DNA of 64,000 bases from JACTMZ01 sp044359955 (GCA_044359955.1 JBIKLF010000008.1:1-64000); one strand, 5' to 3'; positions 26,404-34,898 are shown, counted from the first letter of the stretch. Notes: a model not told the origin generated them from the letters alone. Numbers and translations are program-made.

Positions 26404-27552
26404 ATGAAAACACACAAAGTCGGCATCATCATGAACGGCGTCACGGGGCGCATGGGGACCAACCAGCACCTGATCCGTTCCATCAAGGCCATCATCGACC
26501 AGGGTGGGGTCAAAATCAGCGATGACGAAGTCATCATGCCCGATCCGATCCTCGTCGGACGCAGCGAAGCCAAACTCGCAGCCTTGGCCGCCCGAACCGG
26601 CGTCAAGCGCTACAGCACGGACCTCGACGCAGCGCTCAAGGATCCGCACAACATCATCTATTTCGACGCCACGCTGACGGGTCAGCGTCCGGTCGGCGTG
26701 CGCAAGGCGATCGCCGCGGGCAAGCACATCTATTGCGAGAAGCCGACCGCCACCACCGCGGCGGAAGCGCTCGCGCTGGCCAAGGAGGTGGAGAAAGCCG
26801 GCCTCAAGAACGGCGTGGTGCAGGACAAGCTTTGGCTACCGGGCTTGCTCAAATTGAAATACCTCATCGACACCGGTTTCTTCGGCAAAATTCTCTCGGT
26901 GCGCGGCGAGTTCGGTTACTGGGTGTTTACCGGCGAGCACGAAAAACTCCAGCGGCCCTCCTGGAATTACCGCAAGGAGGACGACGGCGGGATCATCGTG
27001 GACATGCTCTGTCATTGGCAATACGTGATCCAAAACCTCTTCGGGGACATCAAGTCGGTCAGTTGCCTCGGGGCGACGCACATCCCGCAGCGCTGGGACG
27101 AGCAGGGGAAGGCCTACCAGTGCACCGCGGACGATTCCGCTTATGCCACCTTTGAGCTGACCAACGGCGTCGTTTGCCACTTCAATTCCTCGTGGAGCGT
27201 CCGCGTAAAACGAGACGATTTGCTCACGCTGCAGGTTGATGGCACGGCAGGATCCGCCGTCGCGGGATTGCGCAACTGCACCGTGCAGCACGCCTCGGCC
27301 ACCCCTCGCTGCGTGTGGAACCCCGACATGGACAGCCCGGTCGACTACAAGGACGGCTGGATCACCCAACCGACGAACGACACGTTCGACAACGCCTTCA
27401 AGGTGCAGTGGGAGCTTTTCCTGCGCCATGTGGTCAAAGACGAGCCATTCCCTTGGTCCCTGCGCGAAGGCGCCAAGGGTGTGCAACTGGCGGAGCTCGG
27501 ACTGCAGTCGTGGGCTGAGCGGCGCTGGCTCGACGTGCCCGCCATGAAGTAG
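26404..27552 (+). CDS. Gfo/Idh/MocA family oxidoreductase (third)
   Basis: A 382-aa oxidoreductase. The N-terminus is KVGIIMNGVTGRMGTNQHLI, a Rossmann variant with GVTGRMG in place of GxGxxG. The EKP motif is IYCEKPTATTAAEA, and the catalytic-domain block is DDGGIIVDMLCHWQYV. It lies between the IS and the KDPG aldolase gene and probably belonged to the SDR-GH88-cupin transcript before the IS landed. Presumed role: oxidation or reduction of a uronate-derived sugar; no direct evidence. Confidence 0.87.
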   Translation: MKTHKVGIIMNGVTGRMGTNQHLIRSIKAIIDQGGVKISDDEVIMPDPILVGRSEAKLAALAARTGVKRYSTDLDAALKDPHNIIYFDATLTGQRPVGVRKAIAAGKHIYCEKPTATTAAEALALAKEVEKAGLKNGVVQDKLWLPGLLKLKYLIDTGFFGKILSVRGEFGYWVFTGEHEKLQRPSWNYRKEDDGGIIVDMLCHWQYVIQNLFGDIKSVSCLGATHIPQRWDEQGKAYQCTADDSAYATFELTNGVVCHFNSSWSVRVKRDDLLTLQVDGTAGSAVAGLRNCTVQHASATPRCVWNPDMDSPVDYKDGWITQPTNDTFDNAFKVQWELFLRHVVKDEPFPWSLREGAKGVQLAELGLQSWAERRWLDVPAMK

Positions 27553-27564
27553 GATATTGCACAC

Positions 27565-28227
27565 ATGCTTTCCCCGCTTTTTGATTCCGCGTTGGTCGAT
27601 AAAATTGCCGGGGTCGGCATCGTCGCCGTTCTGGTCATCGACGAAGCCGCGGATGCCGTGCCGCTGGCCCGGGCCTTGCTCGAGGGGGGCGTGGATGTCA
27701 TGGAGCTGACGCTCCGGACGCCTGCCGCCTTGGATTCGCTCCGGAACGTCCGCCGCGAAGTGCCCGAGATGGTGGCGGGGATCGGAACCATCTTGAATGT
27801 CGAACAGTTGCACGTAGCCCGCGAGGCCGGTGCCGCCTTCGGTGTTTCGCCCGGTTGCAATCCGCGTCTGTTGACGGCGGCCCGCGAAGCGGGATTTGCC
27901 TTCGGCCCGGGCGTGGCCACGCCGACCGATATCGAAATCGCCGTTGAGCATGGATGCCGGCTGCTGAAATTCTTTCCCGCAGAGCAACTCGGCGGCCTGC
28001 CTTATTTGCGCGCCATGGCGGCACCCTACGCGCATCTCGGTTTGCGCTACATCCCGCTGGGCGGGCTGACCGCGGCCAATGCCGGCAGTTACCTCAATGA
28101 TCCGCTCATCGCCGCCATCGGCGGTTCGTGGATCGCGCCGCGCGAGGCGATCAAAGCCCGCGATTGGCATGCCATCAAGTCCAATGCCCGTGCCGCGCGC
28201 CAGTTGGTGCCATCCCGAACCACGTGA
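27565..28227 (+). CDS. eda: KDPG / 4-hydroxy-2-oxoglutarate aldolase family
   Basis: Class I aldolase splitting 2-keto-3-deoxy-6-phosphogluconate into pyruvate and glyceraldehyde 3-phosphate; 220 aa, normal length. The catalytic Glu lies in VMELTLRTP, GIGTIL forms the phosphate side, and the Schiff-base Lys is in LLKFFPAEQLGG. A phosphate-binding GG follows in IPLGGL. It starts 12 bp after the oxidoreductase. It completes a plausible uronate route (GH88, isomerase/cupin, SDR, KDG, KDPG), although a KDG kinase gene is not in the window. Confidence 0.9.
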   Translation: MLSPLFDSALVDKIAGVGIVAVLVIDEAADAVPLARALLEGGVDVMELTLRTPAALDSLRNVRREVPEMVAGIGTILNVEQLHVAREAGAAFGVSPGCNPRLLTAAREAGFAFGPGVATPTDIEIAVEHGCRLLKFFPAEQLGGLPYLRAMAAPYAHLGLRYIPLGGLTAANAGSYLNDPLIAAIGGSWIAPREAIKARDWHAIKSNARAARQLVPSRTT

Positions 28228-28334
28228 AGTCGCACCCCGCGGCAGAAGCGGCGCGGCTACGTTCACTACTGTAGATGAGCGTAAGGCTCGCGCGCGCAGG
28301 TGCGGGGCTTTCCAGTCGGTGGGGCTAACGTCTG
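28228..28334. other. Intergenic stretch, nothing recognised
   Basis: Between the aldolase stop and the 244-bp repeat. No reading frame and no clear terminator. Confidence 0.3.
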
Positions 28335-28578
28335 AGCCGGAACGATGCAAAGTATTCTGCCCTTTCCGGCGCTGCCGCAGAGGCGCGCCCGGGCGAGAGT
28401 TGACTAACTGTTTGGTGAGCGTCTCTGCGCACCAGCGGAGAAAAGGATGCGACGGTGGGGACACCGCCGCTCCACCTCCAGACGACATGGTCGCGGCGGC
28501 AGCCTGTCCGCCGTGTGCGGATCCTCGCCGGCGGTGCCCTGCTCGAATCCGCACCCGTTTTGAATTTTCACGGCTGAG
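28335..28578. repeat. 244-bp dispersed repeat, copy 1
   Basis: This block is found again, inverted and the same length, at 57077-57320. By hand alignment about 18 of 244 positions differ (roughly 93 percent identity), mostly near the ends. It contains GACGGTGGGGACACCGCCG and other small stems and has no coding capacity. The ends share AGCCG in inverted orientation. It lies 35 bp upstream of the DJ-1 gene. Confidence 0.85.
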
Positions 28579-28613
28579 TGGCAATTAGTGAGGGGGTGGC
28601 TTAAAATTGGTTC

Positions 28614-29156
28614 ATGAAAAAGCGTGTGCTGTGCCTGCTGGCCGATGGGGTGGAGGAGTTGGAGTTGGTTGCTCCGGTTGACGTCCTTCGTCGCGCCGGG
28701 GCCGAGGTGGTGCTCGCGGTCTTGCAGGGTGATCTCGCGGTGACCGGTCGTCATGGCTTGGGGCTGCAGGGCGAGGTGCGGCTGGACGGACTCGAGGCCA
28801 CCGGTTTCGATTTGCTGTTTATCCCGGGTGGCGCCGCGGTCGCGGCGTTGCGTCAGGATGGACGCCCGGCCGCGCTGGCCCGTGCTTTTGTCGCCGCGGG
28901 CAAACCCGTGGCGGCCATCTGCGCCGGACCCCTGGTTTTGCATGATGCCGGCCTGCTGGAGGGCAAGCGCTTCACCGCGCATTTTTCCGTGGCGGGGGAA
29001 CTTCCCGGCGCACAGACCGGCGAGAGGGTTTTGGAGGACGGCCTCCTGATCACTTCGCGTGGGGCCGGCACGGCTCTCGAATTCGGCCTGGCACTCGTTG
29101 ATCGTCTTTTCGGCGAGGCCAAGGAGGAGGAAATCGCGCGCGCCATTATGGCCTGA
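28614..29156 (+). CDS. DJ-1/PfpI family protein
   Basis: A 180-aa DJ-1/ThiJ (YajL-like) protein. The nucleophile Cys sits in VAAICAGPLVL, the partner Glu in GVEELELVAPVDVLRRAG, and a His in FTAHFSVAG. Family members act as protein/nucleotide deglycases, glyoxalase-like enzymes or redox chaperones; the exact activity here is open. It is followed by a small lipoprotein gene and coaD. Confidence 0.88.
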   Translation: MKKRVLCLLADGVEELELVAPVDVLRRAGAEVVLAVLQGDLAVTGRHGLGLQGEVRLDGLEATGFDLLFIPGGAAVAALRQDGRPAALARAFVAAGKPVAAICAGPLVLHDAGLLEGKRFTAHFSVAGELPGAQTGERVLEDGLLITSRGAGTALEFGLALVDRLFGEAKEEEIARAIMA

Positions 29157-29202
29157 TTGGGGTCGACGCGGTGTGCTGCTTTGACCTAAGATTTCGGGAA
29201 TT

Positions 29203-29376
29203 ATGAAATTTCTCCTCTTCCTCGGTATAGTCGGTGCCTGCGGCCTGTGCGGCTGCGGAACTTTCAGCGGAGCCGGCTCCAGCGCGTTGCAAAATCTCGA
29301 GCAGGGGGCCGAAGGCCGCGGACGGATCGTCTCGCCCGACCAGATGGGCAACGAATTCGGCTCGTATTACGACTGA
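29203..29376 (+). CDS. Small lipoprotein (57 aa)
   Basis: ATG at 29203 opens MKFLLFLGIVGACGLCGCGT, a short lipoprotein signal with Cys in a lipobox-like GLCGC context. It is followed by a polar tail rich in Gly and Ser ending NEFGSYYD. It lies in the gap between the DJ-1 gene and coaD. Similar tiny lipoproteins occur near housekeeping genes in related bacteria, but I cannot name a function. The signal peptide and position support it as a real gene. Confidence 0.6.
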   Translation: MKFLLFLGIVGACGLCGCGTFSGAGSSALQNLEQGAEGRGRIVSPDQMGNEFGSYYD

Positions 29377-29412
29377 CCAAGTTGCGCCCTGGAAGGCGGA
29401 CCTTTGCAGACC

Positions 29413-29907
29413 ATGACCCGCGCCATTTATCCCGGCAGTTTCGACCCGGTCACCCTCGGCCACGTCGACGTGATCAAGCGCGCCTTGCGTTTGTTCGACG
29501 AGGTCATCGTCGCGGCCGCCTCGAGCGAGGGAAAGGGCCCGCTTTTTTCCATCGATGAGCGTCTGGCCTTGATCCGGGCTTCGTTGCCCGATGAGCCGCG
29601 GCTTCAGGTCAAAAAGCTCGATGGACTGCTCGTTGATTTCGTGACGGCGGAAAAGGCGCAGGTCATCGTGCGCGGACTGCGCGCCGTGTCCGACTTCGAA
29701 TTCGAGTTCCAAATGGCCCTGATGAATCGCCGCCTCGCGCCCGAAGTGGAAACCATCTTCCTCATGCCCAAAGAGGACTACAGCTACATCAGCAGCCGCA
29801 TCGTCAAAGAAGTCGCCCGTCTCGGCGGCGATGTGTCGGGCGTGGTCACCCCGCCGGTCGCGGCGGCCCTGCGGGGCAAGTTCACCGGAGGCGCGTCGTT
29901 GCCATGA
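29413..29907 (+). CDS. coaD: Phosphopantetheine adenylyltransferase
   Basis: Fourth step of coenzyme A synthesis: ATP plus 4'-phosphopantetheine to dephospho-CoA. 164 aa, standard length. The nucleotidyltransferase motif is YPGSFDPVTLGHVD (T/HxGH as TLGH), the second motif is YSYISSRIVKEVARLGGDVS, and the phosphopantetheine loop is RGLRAVSDFEFEFQMALMNR. The start was placed at MTRAIYPGS (29413); a TTG at 29404 would add three residues. It overlaps the DUF177 gene by 4 bp. Confidence 0.95.
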   Translation: MTRAIYPGSFDPVTLGHVDVIKRALRLFDEVIVAAASSEGKGPLFSIDERLALIRASLPDEPRLQVKKLDGLLVDFVTAEKAQVIVRGLRAVSDFEFEFQMALMNRRLAPEVETIFLMPKEDYSYISSRIVKEVARLGGDVSGVVTPPVAAALRGKFTGGASLP

Positions 29908-30359
29908 TCGGTGTCCACCTCAACCAGCTGCCGCTCGGGGGAATGCGCCTTGCAGGGGATGAATCCCCCGGTTTCCTCGATCTGGAGGCCATCAGCGCCA
30001 AGCCGGCCGGTCCGGTTCACTATGAATTGGAGGTCGGCCTTTCGGGCGGCGGGGTCTTTGCCACGGGTCGGGTGGCCGCACCGGTCGAAATGACCTGTGT
30101 CGCCTGCCTGCAGCCCTTTGTTTTCCAGGCCGTGGCCGACCCCTTCGCTGCACAGGTTCAGTTGGATGGCCGGGAATTGGTCGATCTGACCCCGGCCGTC
30201 CGGGAGGAGCTTTTATTGGCTTTGCCAAACCACCCTCGGTGTGATCAACTTCCCGATCATCGCTGTCCCTACCATGCTCCGGAGACTTCCGGGGGCGGTG
30301 AGCCGGAAAAAGTGCCGTCTGCTTGGGACAAACTCGAAAAGCTCAAAACCAAACGCTGA
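29904..30359 (+). CDS. DUF177 / YceD family protein
   Basis: A 151-aa protein of the YceD (DUF177) family, nearly always encoded just before rpmF and in plants linked to 23S rRNA accumulation. Typical VAAPVEMTCVACLQPF block with paired Cys, and a downstream PNHPRCDQLPDHRCPYH cluster suggesting metal binding. It overlaps coaD by 4 bp and precedes rpmF by 6 bp. The order yceD-rpmF-plsX-fabH is widely conserved. Confidence 0.85.
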   Translation: MIGVHLNQLPLGGMRLAGDESPGFLDLEAISAKPAGPVHYELEVGLSGGGVFATGRVAAPVEMTCVACLQPFVFQAVADPFAAQVQLDGRELVDLTPAVREELLLALPNHPRCDQLPDHRCPYHAPETSGGGEPEKVPSAWDKLEKLKTKR

Positions 30360-30365
30360 TTTCTT

Positions 30366-30548
30366 ATGCCCGTCCCGAAACGCAAAGTCTCCAAAATGCG
30401 CCTGCGCACCCGCAAGGCAGCCAACCGCTGGCACGCCAGCGAACTCGGCACCTGCGCCCAATGCGGGGCCAAAGTGCCTTCCCACACCGCCTGCCCGTCC
30501 TGCGGTTACTACAAAGGACGCCAAGTCCTTTCGGTGGGAGCGGCTTAA
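30366..30548 (+). CDS. rpmF: 50S ribosomal protein L32
   Basis: Large-subunit protein, 60 aa. N-terminus MPVPKRKVSKMRLRTRKA and the zinc-ribbon pair CAQCGAKV...CPSCGYYKGRQV, giving four Cys, so this is the zinc-binding form. Placed between DUF177 and plsX as in most bacteria. Confidence 0.97.
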   Translation: MPVPKRKVSKMRLRTRKAANRWHASELGTCAQCGAKVPSHTACPSCGYYKGRQVLSVGAA

Positions 30549-30566
30549 TCCCGCGGCCCCGCGCCA

Positions 30567-31571
30567 ATGAAGGTTGCGCTCGACGCAATGGGCGGCGACC
30601 ACGCGCCTCAGGCCTGCGTGGCCGGTGCCGTCCTTGCCCTCCGCGAGTTTCCCCATTTGGAAAAACTTTTTCTGGTCGGGGACGAGGGACAAATCCGCGC
30701 CGAACTCGACAAGCACGGCTGCCGCGACCCGCGCGTGGAAATCGTCCACGCCACGCAGGTCGTCGAGATGTGCGAAAGCGCGGTCGATGGCTTCCGCCGC
30801 AAAAAGGACTCCTCCATTTCCCGCTCGGTCGACCTGGTCAAACACGGGCAGGCGGATGCCGTGGTCAGCGCCGGCCACACCGGGGCCGCCGTCGCCGCGA
30901 CCACGATCAAGCTGCGCAATCTCGAAGGCGTCGACCGTCCGGGTATTGCCGCCCTCCTGCCGACCGAAACGAATCTTTGCGTCCTCATTGATGCCGGAGC
31001 GAACACCGACGCCCGGCCCGACCACATGCTGCAATACGCCATCATGGGTGCCGTCTTCTCGCGCTACGTCCTCGGCTACAAAAACCCGGCGATCGGACTG
31101 ATGTCGATCGGCGGCGAAGACGCCAAAGGCAGCGAGTTCACCAAAGAAATTTTCAAACTCCTCCGGGCGAGCGGACTCAACTTCCGCGGCAACATCGAAG
31201 GCCACGACCTTTTCCAGAATCCGGTCGAAGTTGTCCTCTGCGACGGTTTCACCGGCAATGTTGTCCTCAAAACCTGCGAAGCCACCGCCGAAGCCGTTTT
31301 CCACTGGCTGAAAAATGAAATCAAGCGCTCCCCGGTCCGCATGGCCGGCGCCTACCTCATGCAGGGCGCCTTCCGCAAATTGAAGAAGCGCACGAACTAC
31401 GAGGAATACGGCGGCAGTCCGCTGCTCGGGGTCGACGGCATTTGCATCATCGCCCACGGCTCAAGCAGCCCGAAAGCGATCAAGAATGCCATCCGCGTCG
31501 CGCTCGAATCGATCAAGACCCGCATCAATCCCCACATTGTCGAAGAGCTTGCCGCCTTCTACGCCCGCTGA
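30567..31571 (+). CDS. plsX: Phosphate acyltransferase PlsX
   Basis: Converts acyl-ACP to acyl-phosphate for phosphatidic acid synthesis; 334 aa, peripheral membrane enzyme. Opening VALDAMGGDHAPQACVAGA, SAGHTGAAVAATTIKLR, and the conserved LMSIGGEDAKGSEFTKE stretch, then VLCDGFTGNVVLKT. The stop TGA shares its last A with the fabH ATG, so the two genes are coupled. Confidence 0.95.
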   Translation: MKVALDAMGGDHAPQACVAGAVLALREFPHLEKLFLVGDEGQIRAELDKHGCRDPRVEIVHATQVVEMCESAVDGFRRKKDSSISRSVDLVKHGQADAVVSAGHTGAAVAATTIKLRNLEGVDRPGIAALLPTETNLCVLIDAGANTDARPDHMLQYAIMGAVFSRYVLGYKNPAIGLMSIGGEDAKGSEFTKEIFKLLRASGLNFRGNIEGHDLFQNPVEVVLCDGFTGNVVLKTCEATAEAVFHWLKNEIKRSPVRMAGAYLMQGAFRKLKKRTNYEEYGGSPLLGVDGICIIAHGSSSPKAIKNAIRVALESIKTRINPHIVEELAAFYAR

Positions 31572-32569
31572 TGAGTGCCAAACTTATCCGCCCCGTCGCC
31601 ATCGCCGGCACCGGCAAATACCTGCCGGAAAAAGTCCTGACCAATGCCGACCTGCAGCGCATGGTCGAGACCACCGACGAATGGATCGTCGAACGCACCG
31701 GGATCAAGGAGCGCCGCATCGCGGCCCCGCACGAGGCCACCAGCGATCTGGCGATCAAGGCCGGCCGCGACGCCTTGGAAAATGCCGGGATCAACGCCGA
31801 AGACCTCGACCTTATCATCGTGGCCACCGTCACCCCCGACATGGCCTTTCCCGCCACTGCCTGCTTCGTGCAAAAGGCCCTCGGCGCCCCCAAAGCCACC
31901 TGCCTGGATGTCTCCGCCGCCTGTTCCGGCTTCCTTTATGGTCTGGAGCTGGCCCGCCAGTTCATCGCCACCGGTTCGGCCGAGAAGGCGCTCGTGATCG
32001 GGGCGGACAAACTCAGCGCGATCATCGATTGGACCGACCGCAACACCTGCGTCCTCTTTGGTGACGGGGCCGGCGCCGCCGTCCTCAAGCCCGCCGGAGA
32101 GGGGACCGGCGAAATCCTTTCCGCCTATTCCGGAAGCAACGGGAACCTCGACGAAATCCTGCATGTTCCGGGCGGCGGATCCCGTCATCCGCTCACCGCC
32201 GACAATATCGGATCGAAAGCCAACACGATGAAAATGTCCGGCCGCGAAGTCTACCGCCACGCCGTCCAGACCATGATTTCCGCCGCGAGAGAAGCGATCG
32301 CCCGGGCCGGTCTCACCTCGGACGACATCGAGTGCTTCATCCCGCACCAAGCCAACCTCCGCATCATCGAAACCATCGCCGGCAAATTGCATGTCCCGAT
32401 GGAACGTTTTTTTGTCAATCTCGAGTCCTACGGCAACACCTCCGCCGCCGCCGTGGCCATCGCCCTCGACGAAGCCCAGCGCAGCGGCCGGATCAAACGC
32501 GGCGATCACATCCTCATGGTGGTCTTCGGGGGCGGGTTGACGTGGGCGTCATCCGTGGTCCGCTGGTAG
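31571..32569 (+). CDS. fabH: Beta-ketoacyl-ACP synthase III
   Basis: Initiates fatty acid synthesis by condensing acetyl-CoA with malonyl-ACP; 332 aa. Catalytic Cys in LDVSAACSGFLYGLE, His in CFIPHQANLRI and Asn in ESYGNTSAAAV. Start at 31571 (MSAKLIRPVAIAG) overlaps the plsX stop; the longer upstream frame is a plsX shadow. The pair commits acyl chains to lipid synthesis. Confidence 0.95.
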   Translation: MSAKLIRPVAIAGTGKYLPEKVLTNADLQRMVETTDEWIVERTGIKERRIAAPHEATSDLAIKAGRDALENAGINAEDLDLIIVATVTPDMAFPATACFVQKALGAPKATCLDVSAACSGFLYGLELARQFIATGSAEKALVIGADKLSAIIDWTDRNTCVLFGDGAGAAVLKPAGEGTGEILSAYSGSNGNLDEILHVPGGGSRHPLTADNIGSKANTMKMSGREVYRHAVQTMISAAREAIARAGLTSDDIECFIPHQANLRIIETIAGKLHVPMERFFVNLESYGNTSAAAVAIALDEAQRSGRIKRGDHILMVVFGGGLTWASSVVRW

Positions 32570-32572
32570 GGT

Positions 32573-32636
32573 AATGTGGCATTGGCATCCCGCCAATGAC
32601 GACCAGACAACATCGGCAGGATGCCGATGCCACATT
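32573..32636. repeat. Palindromic repeat, family A, copy 2
   Basis: Starts 4 bp after the fabH stop. AATGTGGCATTGGCATCC at the left, GCCGATGCCACATT at the right. The outer arms pair for over 15 bp with internal mismatches. Placed to act as a transcript-end hairpin for fabH. Confidence 0.75.
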
Positions 32637-32726
32637 TCCGACTCTGAACCATCCGTGTTATCCACGTAATCGGTGGTGAAAAATCTTGGCTCCGGTTAAA
32701 CCTGCACCGAGAAAACACCAATCACC

Positions 32727-33584
32727 ATGCTCACCGATACCCACGCTCATCTCGATTTCCCCGAGTTCGACGGACAACTCGACGCCGTCATCGCCCGCGC
32801 CCGCGAAGCCGGCGTGCGCCGCATCATCACCATCGGCATCGACCGCGACAGTTGTCGTAAATCCATCGCCATTGCGGAGAAATACGACCACGTCTTTGCG
32901 GTGGTCGGTTTGCACCCGTGTAATGTCCTCGATGAAGGCGCCATGGACTTCCTGGCGGAACTCCCCGCGCTGGCCCGCCATCCCAAAGTCGTGGCCATCG
33001 GTGAAACGGGGATGGACTACCACCATCTGCCCAGCCGCGAGTTGGCCGGACGCAAAGAGGAAAGCGTCTTCACCGCCCTGCAAGCCGGGACGGCCGAGGC
33101 CATGCAGGCCGACATCGCCGACGGCGCGATGAAAGCCGCCCAAGCCGAAGCCTTCAAAGTGCAGCTCGATCTCGCGGTTGAACTCGGCCGCAATGTGGTT
33201 ATTCATCAACGCGCAGCATGGGAGGACACGCTCGACATTTTGCGTCCCTATAGCGGCAAGCTGCGCGGCGTCTTCCATTGCTTCGGCGGATCCCCCGAAG
33301 CCGCCGCGGAACTCGCCGCGATGGGGTATCTGGTTTCGTTTACCGGGATCGTCACTTTCAAAAACGCGGCCTTGGTGCAGGAGACCGTCCAAGCGGTGAA
33401 GGCCGATGGCTACATGGTGGAGACGGATTGTCCGTATCTCGCGCCGGTTCCCTTTCGAGGGAAGACCTGTGAGCCGGCGCATGTCCGATTGACGGCGGAG
33501 AAGATTGCGGAACTGCGCGGGGAAGTCCTCGAGAAAGTGGCGACTGACACCGAGCGGACGGCACGCGAATTTTTCAAGTTGTAG
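32727..33584 (+). CDS. TatD-family metal-dependent deoxyribonuclease
   Basis: A 285-aa TatD-like hydrolase. Metal sites: TDTHAHLDF at the N-terminus, the Glu in IGETGMDYHH, His in VIHQRAAWED, VFHCFGGS and the Asp of ETDCPYLAP. Members are 3'-5' DNases or RNases in DNA repair and RNA quality control. About 30 residues longer than the usual 255-265, with the extra in an Ala-rich loop near residues 112-140. Flanked on both sides by family A palindromes. Confidence 0.9.
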   Translation: MLTDTHAHLDFPEFDGQLDAVIARAREAGVRRIITIGIDRDSCRKSIAIAEKYDHVFAVVGLHPCNVLDEGAMDFLAELPALARHPKVVAIGETGMDYHHLPSRELAGRKEESVFTALQAGTAEAMQADIADGAMKAAQAEAFKVQLDLAVELGRNVVIHQRAAWEDTLDILRPYSGKLRGVFHCFGGSPEAAAELAAMGYLVSFTGIVTFKNAALVQETVQAVKADGYMVETDCPYLAPVPFRGKTCEPAHVRLTAEKIAELRGEVLEKVATDTERTAREFFKL

Positions 33585-33587
33585 CGG

Positions 33588-33647
33588 GTGGCATCGGCAT
33601 CCTGCCGATGGGCTTTGGTCGATCATTGGCAGGGATGCCAATGCCAC
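33588..33647. repeat. Palindromic repeat, family A, copy 3
   Basis: GTGGCATCGGCATCC...GGATGCCAATGCCAC, beginning 3 bp after the tatD stop and ending before the convergent aldo/keto reductase gene. With copy 2 it brackets tatD. Confidence 0.75.
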
Positions 33648-33674
33648 GGTTAGCCATGCTTCGGCTGACCGCCG

Positions 33675-34658
33675 CTACAAGTTGCACGCGTGATCGATTG
33701 CGGCGAGTTCTTCGGGGCTGAAGGTGATGTTTTGCAGGGCGCCGAGGTTGTTTTCGATTTGGCTCCAGCGGCTGGCGCCGATGAGGACGCTGGTGACGAA
33801 CGGCTTGGCGAGGAGCCAGGCGATGGACATTTGGGCCAGCGATTGGCCGCGCGATTCGGCGATCTCGGCCAAGGCGCGGACGCGGCGGAGTTTTTCCTCG
33901 GTGAGGTGTGCGGGGCGGAGGAAGCCGTCGGGTTTGCCGGCGCGGGATTCCGGAGCGATGCCGTTGTTGTAGCGTCCGGCGAGGAGTCCTTGGGCGAGGG
34001 GACTAAAGGGGATGCAGCCGATGCCTTCGTGCTCGAGCACGTTGCTCAATCCGTGTTCCACCCAGCGGTCGAAGAGATTGAAGACCGGCTGATGAATCAA
34101 GAGGTGGATCCGCTCGGCGCGGAGGAGCTCGGCGGCGCGGCGGGTGAGGTCCGCGTCGTAGCTGGAGATGCCGACGTAGAGGGCTTTGCCGGAACGGACC
34201 GCAGTGACCAGGGCGCCCACCGTTTCTTCGAGTGGCGTCTGGGGATCGGGACGATGGCTGTAGAAGATGTCAACGTAGTCGAGTCCGAGGCGCTGCAGGC
34301 TTTGGTCGAGGCTGGCGAGGAGGTATTTGCGCGAGCCCCATTCGCCGTAGGGGCCGGGCCACATGAGGTAGCCGGCCTTGGTCGAGATGATGAGTTCGTC
34401 GCGGTGTGCGGCGAGGTCTTCGCGGAGGAAACGTCCGAAAGTTTCCTCGGCGCGGCCCGGCGGCGGACCGTAATTGTTGGCCAGGTCAAAGTGCGTGATG
34501 CCGGCGTCGAAGGAACGCACAACCATGTCGCGGGCGTTGGCCAAATCGTCGTGGGCGCCGAAGTTGTGCCAGAGTCCGAGAGAAAGCGCGGGCAGCTTGA
34601 GGCCGCTGCGTCCGCAGCGGCGGTAGTCCATGGATTCGTAGCGGGCAGGGGAGGGCAT
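33675..34658 (-). CDS. Aldo/keto reductase, L-glyceraldehyde 3-phosphate reductase-like
   Basis: A 327-aa AKR very close in pattern to E. coli YghZ (GpR), which reduces L-glyceraldehyde 3-phosphate and methylglyoxal. MDYRRCGRSGLKLPALSLG, the HNFG and DLANNYGPPPG blocks with catalytic Asp and Tyr, STKAGYLMWPGPYG with Lys, and FYSHRPDPQTPLEE with His; the cofactor block SVLIGASRWSQIENN is near the C-terminus. The start at 34658 (MPSPARYES) matches the E. coli N-terminus. NADPH use is expected. It stands alone on the minus strand. Confidence 0.9.
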   Translation of the reverse strand: MPSPARYESMDYRRCGRSGLKLPALSLGLWHNFGAHDDLANARDMVVRSFDAGITHFDLANNYGPPPGRAEETFGRFLREDLAAHRDELIISTKAGYLMWPGPYGEWGSRKYLLASLDQSLQRLGLDYVDIFYSHRPDPQTPLEETVGALVTAVRSGKALYVGISSYDADLTRRAAELLRAERIHLLIHQPVFNLFDRWVEHGLSNVLEHEGIGCIPFSPLAQGLLAGRYNNGIAPESRAGKPDGFLRPAHLTEEKLRRVRALAEIAESRGQSLAQMSIAWLLAKPFVTSVLIGASRWSQIENNLGALQNITFSPEELAAIDHACNL

Positions 34659-34831
34659 ATCTGAGGAGTTCGTATCAGGCTCTTCGGCCCGAGGAAATGT
34701 GTTTGGAGAGGAGCACGGATTTTGTCGCTTCATGGATTCTATGCAGTTGTCCCCCCACCGCTACGGCAAGGCCCGCGTTCGCGTGGTCAAGTTTTCGCGT
34801 AGCCGCACGTGCTGGTTGTTTGTTCGTTTCA

Positions 34832-34887
34832 CCGCCGGGGACGGCGGCGCTACATGAGGTGGACGAGCGGGCCGCTCATCCCTACCT
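34832..34887. repeat. Palindromic repeat, family B, partial copy
   Basis: ACCGCCGGGGACGGCGGCG is followed by GGACGAGCGGGCCGCTCATCC and CCTAC; only one half of the usual two-hairpin unit remains. Confidence 0.5.
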
Positions 34888-34898
34888 GGGAAGACAAG

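Noticed and set aside
28335..28578. Possible protein gene shared by the two 244-bp repeats (both give similar antisense peptides)
   Set aside because: The common frames have stops at different places, no start context and low-complexity Ala/Pro/Arg content; repeat DNA explains the similarity.
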